Assembly (NCBI RefSeq): GCF_022484265.1
Contig: NZ_JAKVLR010000001.1
Location: 2,108,001-2,172,000, forward strand
DNA: 64,000 nucleotides
Reading direction: 5' to 3'
Source of the DNA: Companilactobacillus sp.
Lineage (GTDB): Bacteria > Bacillota > Bacilli > Lactobacillales > Lactobacillaceae
A program made the translations under genes and the position numbers. Position 1 is the stretch's first letter. Every line of letters starts with the position of its first letter. Shown here in pieces: positions 16,287 to 24,977 of the stretch. The notes below the pieces were generated by a model. It had not been told where the DNA came from and searched no databases. It saw only the letters and a program-made list of their open reading frames with translations.

Positions 16287-18020
16287 ATGGAACGTTATAA
16301 TCCGAAAGTGGATGAATTGACGCATTATTTATTCTTTACCGGAAAAGGCGGAGTCGGTAAGACCACGGTTGCCAGTGCGACCGCAATGAAGTTAGCTGAC
16401 CAAGGACATTCAGTGGTGCTAGTTTCGACGGACCCTGCCAGCAATTTACAAGATGTTTTTGAAATGGAATTGGATAACAAATTGCGGCAGATACCAAGCG
16501 TACCGAATCTTTCAGTCGCAAACTTTGACCCATTGGAATCCGCTAAGGAGTACCGTGATTCCGTTATTGAGCCTTACATTGGCGTCCTGCCAGAAGCTGC
16601 CTTGGACAATATGAAAGAACAACTGTCAGGCTCATGTACCGTCGAGGTTGCATCGTTTAATGAATTTACTCATTTCTTAACTGATCCCGAAATGAACAAG
16701 AATTACGAATATATTATTTTTGACACGGCACCAACTGGCCATACATTGAGAATGCTACAACTGCCAGCTGCTTGGACTAACTTTTTAGACAACAACACTA
16801 CTGGAGCTTCATGTTTAGGACAATTAGCCGGCTTAGACCAAGACCGTGCTGTCTATAAAAAAGCTGTCGAGACTTTGACTGACGGGACTGAGACAACTTT
16901 AGTGTTGGTCACTAGACCACAGCGTAGCTCGTTATTGGAAACAATCAGGACGTCAAATGAGTTGAATAAATTAGGTATCGACCATCAGGAAGTGGTTGTA
17001 AATGGCTTGTTGTCGCATGCCGACGATTCATTGTCAGAAGAAATCATGCAGCAACAACAAGCAGATCTTGATGAATTGTTGCCAAAGCTCTCTGACTACA
17101 AACAAACTTGTGTCTATCTTCGAGCAGCCAGCACTGTTGGGATCGACAACATTAGAAATATTTTGAATCCTGAAAAAATCGAAACAGTTCAGTCAGATGA
17201 AAATAAGTCGCGTAATTTTAATACGTTAGATATGATCATCAACGATTTGAACGATAGCGATAAGAGATACATTTTTACCATGGGTAAAGGTGGCGTTGGT
17301 AAAACGACTACCGCAGTTGAAATCGCCTCAGGATTAGCTGATAAAGGCAAATCGGTGCACTTGATCACCACCGATCCAGCTGATCACTTAGGGATGTTCC
17401 AAATTGACAGCGATAAAATCAAAGTTGACCACGTTGACCCAGAACATGCTTTAGAAGAGTATCAACAAGAAGTGCTGGACAATGTTTCTGAGTCGATGAC
17501 CGAAGCAGACGTGGACTACTTGAAAGAAGATCTCCGTTCACCTTGTACGCAAGAGATTGCTCTATTTACAGTATTTGCACAGCTGATCGAACAGACTAAA
17601 TGCGATGTGACGGTGGTCGATACTGCACCAACTGGACACACATTGCTACTGCTTAATTCAACTGAGGAATACGCTGAAGAAGTTAAACGGACCTCTGGTA
17701 AAGTTCCAGAAGCAGTTATGAAATTATTAAATGAAGTTCAAACTGGCAAAGACGTTGAAATCGTCATGGTGACCTTGCCAGAAGCAACGCCAGTCTACGA
17801 AACTCAACGATTGAGCAAAGAATTAGATCGTGCCAACATGCCACATAAATGGTGGTTGATCAATGAAAGTCTTCAGGCGACCGACATTGATAGTCCATTG
17901 TTGAAAGCTCGTGCCAGAAGTGAAGACAGATGGATCGATGAAGTCGAAAAGCTTTCTGGTGGAAAGTTTGCCGTAACGGGGTGGCAGACTAATTACGAGA
18001 GGCAACATTTAACAGTCTAA
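16287..18020 (+). CDS. arsA: Arsenite-transporting ATPase ArsA
   Basis: A 577-residue ATPase made of two homologous halves, each with a deviant Walker A loop GKGGVGKTT (about residues 17-25 and 332-340) and a DTAPTGHTL signal-transduction motif (about 150 and 448). Conserved cysteines in each half (SGSCTVE, SPCTQE) match metalloid sites. It energises ArsB for arsenite efflux at the membrane and accepts As(III) from ArsD. The ribosome binding site AAGGAGG overlaps the end of arsR, showing translational coupling. Confidence 0.95.
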   Translation: MERYNPKVDELTHYLFFTGKGGVGKTTVASATAMKLADQGHSVVLVSTDPASNLQDVFEMELDNKLRQIPSVPNLSVANFDPLESAKEYRDSVIEPYIGVLPEAALDNMKEQLSGSCTVEVASFNEFTHFLTDPEMNKNYEYIIFDTAPTGHTLRMLQLPAAWTNFLDNNTTGASCLGQLAGLDQDRAVYKKAVETLTDGTETTLVLVTRPQRSSLLETIRTSNELNKLGIDHQEVVVNGLLSHADDSLSEEIMQQQQADLDELLPKLSDYKQTCVYLRAASTVGIDNIRNILNPEKIETVQSDENKSRNFNTLDMIINDLNDSDKRYIFTMGKGGVGKTTTAVEIASGLADKGKSVHLITTDPADHLGMFQIDSDKIKVDHVDPEHALEEYQQEVLDNVSESMTEADVDYLKEDLRSPCTQEIALFTVFAQLIEQTKCDVTVVDTAPTGHTLLLLNSTEEYAEEVKRTSGKVPEAVMKLLNEVQTGKDVEIVMVTLPEATPVYETQRLSKELDRANMPHKWWLINESLQATDIDSPLLKARARSEDRWIDEVEKLSGGKFAVTGWQTNYERQHLTV

Positions 18021-18035
18021 TTTTTTGAATTGTAG

Positions 18036-19340
18036 GTGGGGGATTTGTTAGTTTTTGGATCGATATTCATATTTCTTTTAACATTAGTTTTTGTAATTTG
18101 GCAGCCTAAGGGACTGTCGATCGGCTGGTCAGCAGCCGGTGGTGCCGTTTTGGCACTCGCATTTCAAGTAGTATCTTTTAAAGACGTTGGGACGGTTACG
18201 GGAATCGTTTGGAACGCAACCTTGTCATTTGTCGCAATTATCTTGATTTCATTAATCTTAGATCAGGTAGGATTTTTTGAATGGGCCGCTTTACATATGG
18301 CTAGATTGGCTAAAGGTAATGGTGTCTTGATGTTTATCTTGATCGCCGTACTTGGCGCAATCGTAGCAGCACTATTTGCTAACGATGGTGCAGCCTTGAT
18401 CTTGACGCCAATCGTGCTTTCAATGGTCCGTTCATTGAAATTTGACGACCGCAAGATTTTTCCATTTATCATTGCCAGTGGATTTATCGCTGATGCAACG
18501 TCGCTGCCACTGGTAGTAAGCAATTTAGTCAACATTGTTTCAGCAGATTTCTTCGGATTAACTTTTTCAGAGTATGCTTTGAGAATGTGGATCCCAGATA
18601 TCTTTTCATTAGTTATTAGTATCGTTATTTTATACATTTACTTTAAAAAGGCGATTCCCAAAGAGTTTGATGGTAATCACTTGGCTGAACCTAAGACAGC
18701 TATCAAGGATATCAGAATGTTCCATATTTCATGGTGGGTCTTAGGATTGTTGCTTGTTGGATACTTCAGCAGCAGTTTCCTAAAAATTCCCGTATCATTG
18801 ATTGCATTGCCAATTGCAGCTGTGTTCTTACTACTAGGTTCAAGAAGCTCCAAGGTTGACGCCAAAGCAGCTTTCAAAGGTGCACCTTGGAACATCGTGG
18901 TATTTTCAATCGGTATGTACGTGGTAGTTTATGGATTGCAAAATGCTGGATTAACTCATTTGCTAGCTGGAGTAATTGATCAAATGGCAAACTGGGGGAG
19001 ATTTGGAGCTACGATGGGAATGGGATATTTAGCAGCATTCCTATCCTCAGTTATGAACAATATGCCAACAGTCATGATCGATGCATTATCGATTCAAGGT
19101 AGTACTGCAGTCGGACTGATCAAGAAGAGTTTGGTTCTCGCCAATGTCGTTGGTTCTGATTTGGGACCTAAGATCACGCCGATTGGTTCATTAGCAACCT
19201 TAGTCTGGTTACATGTCCTTGACCAAAAAGGCATCAAAATCAAATGGGGAACTTATTTCAAGATTGGTATCACAGTTACCATTCCAGTTCTATTTGTAAC
19301 ATTAGTTGGATTGTATTTATCACTATCAATTTTTCATTAA
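18036..19340 (+). CDS. arsB: Arsenite efflux membrane protein ArsB
   Basis: A 434-residue membrane protein with about eleven hydrophobic segments, of the ArsB/ion transporter superfamily. The DGAALILTP stretch (about residue 118) and NNMPTVM (about 345) match the conserved re-entrant segments. It exports arsenite, alone or with ArsA. The start is uncertain: GTG 18036 lies 16 bp after arsA but has no clear ribosome binding site, while TTG 18045 follows GGTGGGGG closely. Confidence 0.93.
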   Translation: MGDLLVFGSIFIFLLTLVFVIWQPKGLSIGWSAAGGAVLALAFQVVSFKDVGTVTGIVWNATLSFVAIILISLILDQVGFFEWAALHMARLAKGNGVLMFILIAVLGAIVAALFANDGAALILTPIVLSMVRSLKFDDRKIFPFIIASGFIADATSLPLVVSNLVNIVSADFFGLTFSEYALRMWIPDIFSLVISIVILYIYFKKAIPKEFDGNHLAEPKTAIKDIRMFHISWWVLGLLLVGYFSSSFLKIPVSLIALPIAAVFLLLGSRSSKVDAKAAFKGAPWNIVVFSIGMYVVVYGLQNAGLTHLLAGVIDQMANWGRFGATMGMGYLAAFLSSVMNNMPTVMIDALSIQGSTAVGLIKKSLVLANVVGSDLGPKITPIGSLATLVWLHVLDQKGIKIKWGTYFKIGITVTIPVLFVTLVGLYLSLSIFH

Positions 19341-19355
19341 AAGGAGAACAGGAAG

Positions 19356-19697
19356 ATGAGAAAAGTAGAAATTTATGAAAGAGCTTTATGTTGTTCAACT
19401 GGAGTTTGCGGTCCAAGTGTCGATGATGATTTAGTCCGGACCACAAATGTTGAAAGAGAAGTAAACGAGGCATCAGGTGATGCTGAAATTATTCGTTACA
19501 ATTTAGCTTCAAATCCTAAAGCATTCGCACATAAACCAGAAATAAAGGCCATTTTGGAAAAAGAGAAGATCAATGGCTTGCCAATTATTATGATCAATGG
19601 TGAGATCGTCAAACATGGTGCATATCCAAGCTTTGAGGAATTTGAGGAATATACTCAAATGAAATTACACCATAGCATGACGGTTCCAGAAGATTAA
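19356..19697 (+). CDS. arsD: Arsenite metallochaperone ArsD
   Basis: A 113-residue ArsD. The N-terminal KVEIYERALCCSTGVCGP contains the Cys12-Cys13-Cys18 triad that binds As(III) and hands it to ArsA; the extra C-terminal cysteine pairs of longer ArsDs are absent. AAAGGAG precedes the ATG. The last base of its TAA is the first base of the arsC ATG. Confidence 0.93.
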   Translation: MRKVEIYERALCCSTGVCGPSVDDDLVRTTNVEREVNEASGDAEIIRYNLASNPKAFAHKPEIKAILEKEKINGLPIIMINGEIVKHGAYPSFEEFEEYTQMKLHHSMTVPED

Positions 19698-20116
19698 TGA
19701 GTGATAAAAAAGTATATTTCATTTGTACCGGCAATTCCTGCCGTAGCCAAATGGCAGAAGGCTTTGCTGAAAAATATTTCAATTCTGATTGGGAAATTCG
19801 TAGTGCCGGAGTTGAAACGCATGGATTAAATCCATTAGCTGTCGAAGTGATGGCTGAAGTTGGAATCGATATTTCCCATCACACTTCGGATTTGATCAAT
19901 AATGATTTTTTACAGCAATGCGATTTGGTCGTTACACTTTGCGGTAACGCCAGAGACAAGTGCCCAATGACTCCTTCAGAAGTGAAGAGGATTCATTGGC
20001 CATTGCCCGATCCGGCACAGGCAACAGGCACGAAAGAACAAGTGTTAGCTGTATTTAGAAAAGTTCGAGATCAAATAAATACTAATGTCAGAGATTTGGC
20101 ACAGAAATACAATTAA
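19697..20116 (+). CDS. arsC: Arsenate reductase, thioredoxin-coupled type (ArsC)
   Basis: A 139-residue low-molecular-weight phosphatase-fold arsenate reductase. The P-loop CTGNSCRSQ near residue 10 holds the nucleophilic Cys, and the relay cysteines are in LCGNARDKC (about residues 82-89), as in the staphylococcal and Bacillus enzymes that use thioredoxin. It reduces As(V) to As(III) for efflux. Last gene of the operon, with a one-base overlap with arsD and a terminator directly after. Confidence 0.95.
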   Translation: MSDKKVYFICTGNSCRSQMAEGFAEKYFNSDWEIRSAGVETHGLNPLAVEVMAEVGIDISHHTSDLINNDFLQQCDLVVTLCGNARDKCPMTPSEVKRIHWPLPDPAQATGTKEQVLAVFRKVRDQINTNVRDLAQKYN

Positions 20117-20145
20117 AACTTCATTCTTGGGGATGAAGTTTTTTT
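20115..20145 (+). terminator. Intrinsic terminator after arsC
   Basis: AAACTTCAT / ATGAAGTTT stem with a T-run. It also sits at the tail side of repeat copy e, which is inverted. Confidence 0.85.
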
Positions 20146-20414
20146 GTTGGTCGCGTCTTTGTTTTTTATCAGAAACACGCAAAAAGACTAGGTGATACTG
20201 CATAAGCAAAGCCAACAATGGGGGGCGTTATGCGTTTCTCTTCATGTTTTGGGTCATACTTATTTGCTAGTCGCTTCTTTGTTTTATAGTGGAAACGCGA
20301 AAAAAGAAAATGAAGCAGAACATATAAGCTTGTCCAACACTACGAGCGCGTGACGCGCGCCACTCCGTATTGGCCAACCTTATATTCTTGCTTCACCCTT
20401 TTCTTTTTTCGCTC
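20146..20414 (-). repeat. Long-hairpin repeat family 1, copy e (inverted; full plus partial unit)
   Basis: Read on the minus strand it begins GAGCGAAAAAAG at 20414, has arms AAGGGTGAAGCAAG / TGCTTCATTTTC, the tip GGCGCGCGTCACGCGCTC and GTGTTGG, then the GCGTTTCCACTATAAA tail and AAGCGACTAGCAAATAAG. A partial unit with GAAGAGAAACGCATAACGCC follows and ends in GCGACCAACAAAAA at 20146, next to the arsC terminator. Confidence 0.87.
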
Positions 20415-20484
20415 TTTTCCCTTGACTTAATCTGCACTTTAAGTTGTTTACTATAGTCAATCAATTAATTACGGAGGTAATATT

Positions 20485-20802
20485 ATGGCTGAAAAACAAA
20501 CTGCTGGTCGCGACAACCTTGGGGAATTTGCTCCTCAATTTGCTGCATTGAATGATGATGTTTTATTTGGAGAAGTCTGGGACAAGGAAAATGAATTATC
20601 TGCCCATGACCGTTCATTGATCACTATTGCAAGTATCATGTCGGCTGGAAATATGGAACAACTTGATGCTCATCTTAAAATTGGTAAGAAAAATGGTATC
20701 ACAAAAGAAGAAATTGTTGCAGAAATCACCCATTTAGCTTTTTACGCTGGATGGCCAAAGGCTTGGTCTGCATTTAATCGAGCTAAAGAAATCTGGAAAT
20801 AA
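20485..20802 (+). CDS. Carboxymuconolactone decarboxylase-family protein
   Basis: A 105-residue single-domain protein of the CMD/AhpD fold. The core ELSAHDRSLITIASIMSAGNMEQLDAHLKIGKKNGITKEEI is typical. It has no cysteine, so it lacks the peroxidase CxxC of AhpD. It starts an operon with a cupin and an SDR, a grouping common in lactobacilli that suggests detoxification or modification of a small carbonyl compound; the actual reaction is unknown. A GGAGGT ribosome binding site precedes the ATG. Confidence 0.88.
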   Translation: MAEKQTAGRDNLGEFAPQFAALNDDVLFGEVWDKENELSAHDRSLITIASIMSAGNMEQLDAHLKIGKKNGITKEEIVAEITHLAFYAGWPKAWSAFNRAKEIWK

Positions 20803-20825
20803 TAATAATTGAAGGAGAAACAAAT

Positions 20826-21242
20826 ATGGCTAAAAATGAAGAACTTAAAACAAACGGAGTATTTCCGGTTGGAGACAAGAATGATGCTTATGCTCAATAC
20901 TTTATTGGACAAAGCTATTTGAACGGACTAGTTAGTCCAGAAGACAACATCGACTTTGGAGTTGGAAACGTTACTTTTGAACCTGGTTGTCGCAACGATT
21001 GGCACATCCACCATGACGGATTCCAAATTCTTTTGGTTACTGGTGGTGAAGGCTGGTATCAAGAATGGGGCAAACCTGCTCAATTGCTGAAACAAGGTGA
21101 TGTTGTCGTCATTAAAGAAGGCATTAAGCATTGGCATGGAGCAAACAAAGACAGTTGGTTCAGTCACGTTGCCATCACAAAAGGAACATCAGAATGGCTT
21201 GAAAAAGTTACTGATGAAGATTACGCAAAATTAGGAGAGTAA
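20826..21242 (+). CDS. Cupin domain protein
   Basis: A 138-residue double-stranded beta-helix protein. Cupin motif 1 is at WHIHHDGFQILLVTGGEGWYQEW (His triad near residues 59-62) and motif 2 at GDVVVIKEGIKHWHG (about 92-106). It probably binds one metal ion. It lies 23 bp after the CMD gene and 3 bp before the SDR, in one operon. Substrate unknown. Confidence 0.9.
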   Translation: MAKNEELKTNGVFPVGDKNDAYAQYFIGQSYLNGLVSPEDNIDFGVGNVTFEPGCRNDWHIHHDGFQILLVTGGEGWYQEWGKPAQLLKQGDVVVIKEGIKHWHGANKDSWFSHVAITKGTSEWLEKVTDEDYAKLGE

Positions 21243-21245
21243 TTA

Positions 21246-21989
21246 ATGACAGTAAAAGACAAAATCGTTGTTATTACTGGTGCCTCATCAGGTATCGGCG
21301 AAGCAACTGCTAAACTTTTGGCAGCAAATGGCGCCAAAGTAGTATTGGGAGCACGTCGTGAAGCTAGACTTCAAGAAATCGTGGACGACATTGAAAAAAA
21401 TGGTGGCGAGGCCGACTACCGTGTTACCGACGTGACTGTGCCTGAACAGGTAAAGGCATTAGTCCAACTTGCCAAAGATCGTTTTGGCGGATTAGACGTA
21501 ATTTTTAACAATGCTGGGATCATGCCAACATCGCCAATTAGTGCACTTCATACTGACGAATGGAACGATATGATTGACATTAATCTAAAAGGTGTATTAA
21601 ATGGAGTAGCAGCAGTTATGCCTGACTTTGTTTCTCAAAAACACGGACACATCATTACTACTTCATCAGTCGCAGGTATCAAGAGCTTTCCTGGTGCCGG
21701 TGTTTACGGTGCGACAAAATTTGCTGTCCGCAATTTGATGGAAGTTATCCGCACAGAAAGTGCCAGTGAAGGTACTAATATTCGTACATCTACTTTATAT
21801 CCAGCTGCAATCAATACTGAATTATTGCACACGATCACTGATTCAAATGCCAAGAAAAATATGGACGCACTCTATGATCAAGTTGGTATTGCACCAGAAG
21901 CGATTGCTAGAGTTGTGAACTTTGCAATTGACCAACCTGAAGAAGTTAATGTAAACGAGTTTACGATCTACCCAACAAAACAAGCATAA
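21246..21989 (+). CDS. SDR family oxidoreductase
   Basis: A 247-residue classical short-chain dehydrogenase. TGASSGIG (about residues 11-18), NNAG (about 88-91), Ser in TTSSVAG and the catalytic YGATK (about 156-160) are all present, with Arg/Lys after the second strand (GARRE) suggesting NADP. Third gene of the CMD-cupin-SDR group; substrate unknown. Confidence 0.92.
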   Translation: MTVKDKIVVITGASSGIGEATAKLLAANGAKVVLGARREARLQEIVDDIEKNGGEADYRVTDVTVPEQVKALVQLAKDRFGGLDVIFNNAGIMPTSPISALHTDEWNDMIDINLKGVLNGVAAVMPDFVSQKHGHIITTSSVAGIKSFPGAGVYGATKFAVRNLMEVIRTESASEGTNIRTSTLYPAAINTELLHTITDSNAKKNMDALYDQVGIAPEAIARVVNFAIDQPEEVNVNEFTIYPTKQA

Positions 21990-22022
21990 CCTGTCGAAAT
22001 TTTATATACGCGAGGCAGGAAA

Positions 22023-22970
22023 ATGAAAATTTTAAGTTTTATCCCACTTACTGAACAGCAGCAACGTGAGATCCGAGAATTATCAGATGATCTGACCCTA
22101 GAAGTTGTATCACCAGATAAGGCCACTAAGGAAGATCTACACGAAGTCGATGCCATTTATGGCTGGTCGAATCGGTTAGAGGATCATGCCGTAGCAAACG
22201 GTCACTTGAAATGGATTCAAACAATTCGTGCCGGAGTTGATGCACTGCCACTAGATGATCTCCGTAAGGAAAATATCGTCGTAACTAGTGGCTCAGGTGC
22301 AAATGCAATCAACATTGCTGAGCAAACATTAGCCTACATGTTGATGTTTGTCAGAAAGCTACATCTTTCGATGAGAGATCAGGACAATGACTATTGGAAC
22401 GTTGACGAACCTTACGATGAGGTCTTTGGTAAAAGCGTCCTGATCGTTGGAGCCGGAAATATTGGCAGTATTTTAGGTAAATACTGCAAGGCTTTAGGCA
22501 TGAAGACAATTGGTATCAGAAGAACTGCTAAAGCAACCGAGAACATGGATGAAATGATGTCGATGGATCAGTTGGACGAAGCAGTTGGCAAGACTGATTT
22601 TGTGGTCAATATTCTTCCTGACACTAAAGCCACTGAGAAAATTTTTAATGCTGATACCTTCAAGCATATGCAATCAAGCAGTATCTACATCAACATCGGA
22701 CGTGGAAAAACGACAGATACTGATGCCTTGATCGATGCACTTGAAAGCAAAGAAATCGCTGGAGCAGCACTTGACGTGTTCGAACCTGAACCATTGCCAG
22801 CTGACAATCCGCTCTGGGATATGAAAAACGTGATTGTTACGCCACACAATGCAGGTCGTTCTAAACATTATGCAGAAAGAGCCTTTGCAATCTTCAAAAA
22901 GAATTTGAAGTCATTACTGGAAAACGGCGAAGTAATTGAAAATGTCGTGGACCTTAAACTAGGCTATTAA
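22023..22970 (+). CDS. D-2-hydroxyacid dehydrogenase
   Basis: A 315-residue NAD(P)-dependent dehydrogenase. The Rossmann motif is VLIVGAGNIGSILG (about residue 140), the catalytic Arg is in NIGRGK (about 227), Glu in FEPEPLPADNPLW (about 256) and His in TPHNAG (about 276). It reduces 2-ketoacids to D-2-hydroxyacids or the reverse. It is 33 bp after the SDR and may belong to the same operon, which ends at the 22980 terminator. Confidence 0.9.
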   Translation: MKILSFIPLTEQQQREIRELSDDLTLEVVSPDKATKEDLHEVDAIYGWSNRLEDHAVANGHLKWIQTIRAGVDALPLDDLRKENIVVTSGSGANAINIAEQTLAYMLMFVRKLHLSMRDQDNDYWNVDEPYDEVFGKSVLIVGAGNIGSILGKYCKALGMKTIGIRRTAKATENMDEMMSMDQLDEAVGKTDFVVNILPDTKATEKIFNADTFKHMQSSSIYINIGRGKTTDTDALIDALESKEIAGAALDVFEPEPLPADNPLWDMKNVIVTPHNAGRSKHYAERAFAIFKKNLKSLLENGEVIENVVDLKLGY

Positions 22971-22979
22971 GCTATATTT

Positions 22980-23007
22980 GGAGTCGGAATTCCGACTCCA
23001 TTTTTTG
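22980..23007 (+). terminator. Intrinsic terminator after the D-2-hydroxyacid dehydrogenase
   Basis: Perfect palindrome GGAGTCGGAATTCCGACTCC followed by a T-run. Confidence 0.85.
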
Positions 23008-23027
23008 TGTCCAGATAAGTCTCTAAA

Positions 23028-23042
23028 TAGTAAAAATTACTA
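23028..23042 (+). promoter_or_regulatory. Putative Zur operator of the Fur-family gene
   Basis: Perfect palindrome TAGTAA-N3-TTACTA, overlapping the -35 position of a promoter whose -10 is TATACT (23051-23056). The identical 6-3-6 palindrome precedes the zinc-type lipoprotein operon at 24982-24996, and its layout resembles the Bacillus Zur box. It suggests autoregulation. Confidence 0.65.
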
Positions 23043-23085
23043 ACTTGTAGTATACTTTTTAGTAATGAAAAGGAGATTTTGCATC

Positions 23086-23538
23086 ATGACTCAGACTACC
23101 GAAACTTACGATGAGGCAATCGAATTGCTCAAAAATGATAACGTCCGGATCACCAAACAACGGACAAGCATGCTGGATTACTTGTTCAACAAACGCGACT
23201 ACTATGTGCCAATCACGGAGATCGACCATAAGTTGCGACAAGAATTCAGTCGGATGAGTTATGAAACTGTCTACCGCAATGTTGAAATGCTTGAGGAATT
23301 ACACGTCGTTGAAACACGCATGTTCAATAATGGACTCAGAGCCAAGTACCAATGCGATTTTAACAATATCAATCACAGTCACTTCATCTGCGAGAATTGT
23401 GGTAAGGTCGTTGAACTTGACCAACCATCGATCGATGACGTAAAGAAGAAGATACCTAATTTCCAAATTGAAAAGCAGCATTACGAAGTTATGGGATTGT
23501 GCGATGAGTGCGTTAAAAAATTGAATACCGATAAATAG
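23086..23538 (+). CDS. Fur family metalloregulator, probably Zur
   Basis: A 150-residue Fur-family repressor. The winged helix (VRITKQRTSMLDYLF, then RMSYETVYRNVEMLEE) is followed by the dimerisation domain with structural-zinc cysteines CENCGK (about residue 103) and CDEC (about 143), and metal-binding NINHSHFICENC. Sensing zinc rather than iron or peroxide is inferred from its sharing an operator with a zinc-type binding lipoprotein. AAAGGAGA ten bases upstream favours ATG 23086 over an ATG at 23065. Confidence 0.88.
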   Translation: MTQTTETYDEAIELLKNDNVRITKQRTSMLDYLFNKRDYYVPITEIDHKLRQEFSRMSYETVYRNVEMLEELHVVETRMFNNGLRAKYQCDFNNINHSHFICENCGKVVELDQPSIDDVKKKIPNFQIEKQHYEVMGLCDECVKKLNTDK

Positions 23539-23540
23539 AA

Positions 23541-23571
23541 AGAGTCGCTATTAGTTAGTGACTCTTTTTTT
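23541..23571 (+). terminator. Intrinsic terminator after the Fur-family gene
   Basis: AGAGTC / GACTCT with an inner partly paired loop and a seven-T run. Confidence 0.8.
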
Positions 23572-23638
23572 ATAAAAATCATGGTTTTAAAAGTTGTCTG
23601 GGTATAAATTAAAGTCAGTAAATTGGAGGGATGTTCAG

Positions 23639-23893
23639 ATGACTATCAAAGAGATTCAAATTAAACCGTGGGGAAATTCTCAAGGAATTGAGTTATCTAA
23701 TGAAATGTTGGCACAAATTGGGATCGATGATATTGAGCATCAATGCGTTACTGTGGAAGTAAAAGACAATTCATTGATTTTGAAAAAGGCAGATGAAAAG
23801 TCGAGATTAATGAGAAGGTTTGGTTGCCTAATTGACGAAAAACGGGTTGATGAATTCAGTTTTGGTAAACCGCTAGGAAATGAGATTATTTAA
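23639..23893 (+). CDS. AbrB/MazE-like antitoxin protein, apparently without a toxin partner
   Basis: An 84-residue SpoVT/AbrB-fold protein. IKPWGNSQGIELSNEMLAQIGI (residues about 8-29) is the MazE-type swapped-hairpin DNA-binding motif, followed by a short acidic/basic tail. A MazF-like toxin would be expected next, but a strong terminator follows within 10 bp. It may be an orphan antitoxin or a regulator. GGAGGG nine bases upstream selects ATG 23639. Confidence 0.8.
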   Translation: MTIKEIQIKPWGNSQGIELSNEMLAQIGIDDIEHQCVTVEVKDNSLILKKADEKSRLMRRFGCLIDEKRVDEFSFGKPLGNEII

Positions 23894-23898
23894 CCACA

Positions 23899-23930
23899 AA
23901 AAAGGGGTAGGACAATTGTCCTACCCCTTA
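23899..23930. terminator. Bidirectional terminator between convergent genes
   Basis: AAGGGGTAGGACAATTGTCC and its mirror form a 14-bp perfect palindrome; T-runs or A-runs lie on both sides. It overlaps the last codons of the minus-strand lipoprotein gene. Confidence 0.88.
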
Positions 23931-24796
23931 TTAGCAACCTTAGCAAATTGATCAAGTGTCTGATTCATCCACTCATAATAGCCTAAGTTGCTTGGTAACG
24001 TCTCTGTCAGATAAATGATCGGAACATCATTATCTTTAGCTGTTTGTTTGATTTTATTTACGATGCTGCTGTGAACTTGTTTATTTACGACTAAGAAATC
24101 AACTTGATGATTTTTCAAACCATTTTGAATATCTTTGATGTCCTTGATCGAAGGATCAGTTCCATCTTCAATCGATTTTGCAAAATGGTTATCTTTGACA
24201 GTCACGCCGAGATCCTTTAATAAATAATCTGGCAGTGGCTCCGTAACGTAAGCATTTTTTCCATTTAAATCCTTTTTGATCTGAGATTCTTTATCGATCA
24301 ACTTGTCTAATTTTTGATTATATTTATGATAATTATTCTTATAGTACTTTTTATTTAAATTATCAGATTCTGAAACTCTTTCATATAAGGTCTTTGTCAA
24401 TAGCTTCATATGGGAGACACTGAACCATAAGTGTTCATTAGCTCCGTCTTTATAATGCAAAACATCAGAACCGAAATTGATTACTGAGTCTTGCTTATTA
24501 TTAGCTTCAGCAAGTTTGTTGATCCAGTCGTCATAGCCAATACCATTGGAAATGATCAATGGAGCTTTGGCAACTTTTTGTGAAACATCAGCTGTGGGTG
24601 TATAACTGTGCGGATCAACATTAACTGATTTGACGATCGATTGTACCTTGTACTTGTTGCCAACAATACTTTTGACAGGTTCATAGTAAGTATTAGTCGT
24701 AGTTAAAATCTTTTTCTCAGTCGACTGTTTGCTACAACCGACTAATAGTAATAAAGATAGTAGTAATATCCCGAAAATATATCGTTTACGTTTCAT
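23921..24796 (-). CDS. Zinc/manganese-type ABC transporter substrate-binding lipoprotein (ZnuA/AdcA-like)
   Basis: A 291-residue metal-binding lipoprotein with lipobox LLVGC near residue 21. Ligand segments of the cluster A-I family are seen: VDPHSYTP (about residue 60), NEHLWFS (about 115) and a late Glu/Asp near the C-terminus. It lacks the long His-rich loop of many ZnuA proteins. It would capture zinc at the cell surface for an ABC permease, but no permease or ATPase gene is adjacent, so it must use components encoded elsewhere. It is second in an operon behind a 42-residue basic protein under a Zur-type operator. Confidence 0.87.
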   Translation of the reverse strand: MKRKRYIFGILLLSLLLLVGCSKQSTEKKILTTTNTYYEPVKSIVGNKYKVQSIVKSVNVDPHSYTPTADVSQKVAKAPLIISNGIGYDDWINKLAEANNKQDSVINFGSDVLHYKDGANEHLWFSVSHMKLLTKTLYERVSESDNLNKKYYKNNYHKYNQKLDKLIDKESQIKKDLNGKNAYVTEPLPDYLLKDLGVTVKDNHFAKSIEDGTDPSIKDIKDIQNGLKNHQVDFLVVNKQVHSSIVNKIKQTAKDNDVPIIYLTETLPSNLGYYEWMNQTLDQFAKVANKG

Positions 24797-24830
24797 AAAA
24801 CCGTCCCTCTAAAAATTTTTAATTCAGCTG

Positions 24831-24959
24831 TTAGTTGGCTTTTCTAACTGCCAAAGTACGTTTAGCCTCTTTAATAATCTTTAAAGCACGCCGTCTAGTT
24901 TTGATGTTTGTGCTGTGAATACGGCGATTAGCACTAGCAAGATCTACTTTTTCACTCAT
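24831..24959 (-). CDS. Small basic protein of 42 residues, putative metal-homeostasis protein
   Basis: A short gene with an AGAGGT ribosome binding site. The product starts MSEKVDLASANRRIHS and is strongly basic, with TRRRALKIIKEAKRTLAVRK predicted as one helix. It resembles very short lactobacillar proteins named putative metal homeostasis protein in genome annotation (from memory). It is transcribed before the zinc-type lipoprotein, 34 bp apart, behind the shared palindromic operator, supporting a role in zinc limitation. No ribosomal protein match was recognised. Confidence 0.75.
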   Translation of the reverse strand: MSEKVDLASANRRIHSTNIKTRRRALKIIKEAKRTLAVRKAN

Positions 24960-24977
24960 AGCGATACCTCTTTTTCT

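Noticed and set aside
20433..20460. TTAAT..TTTAAG before the CMD-cupin operon as a CiaR box
   Set aside because: The spacing between halves is off by one and the first half lacks the AAG end.
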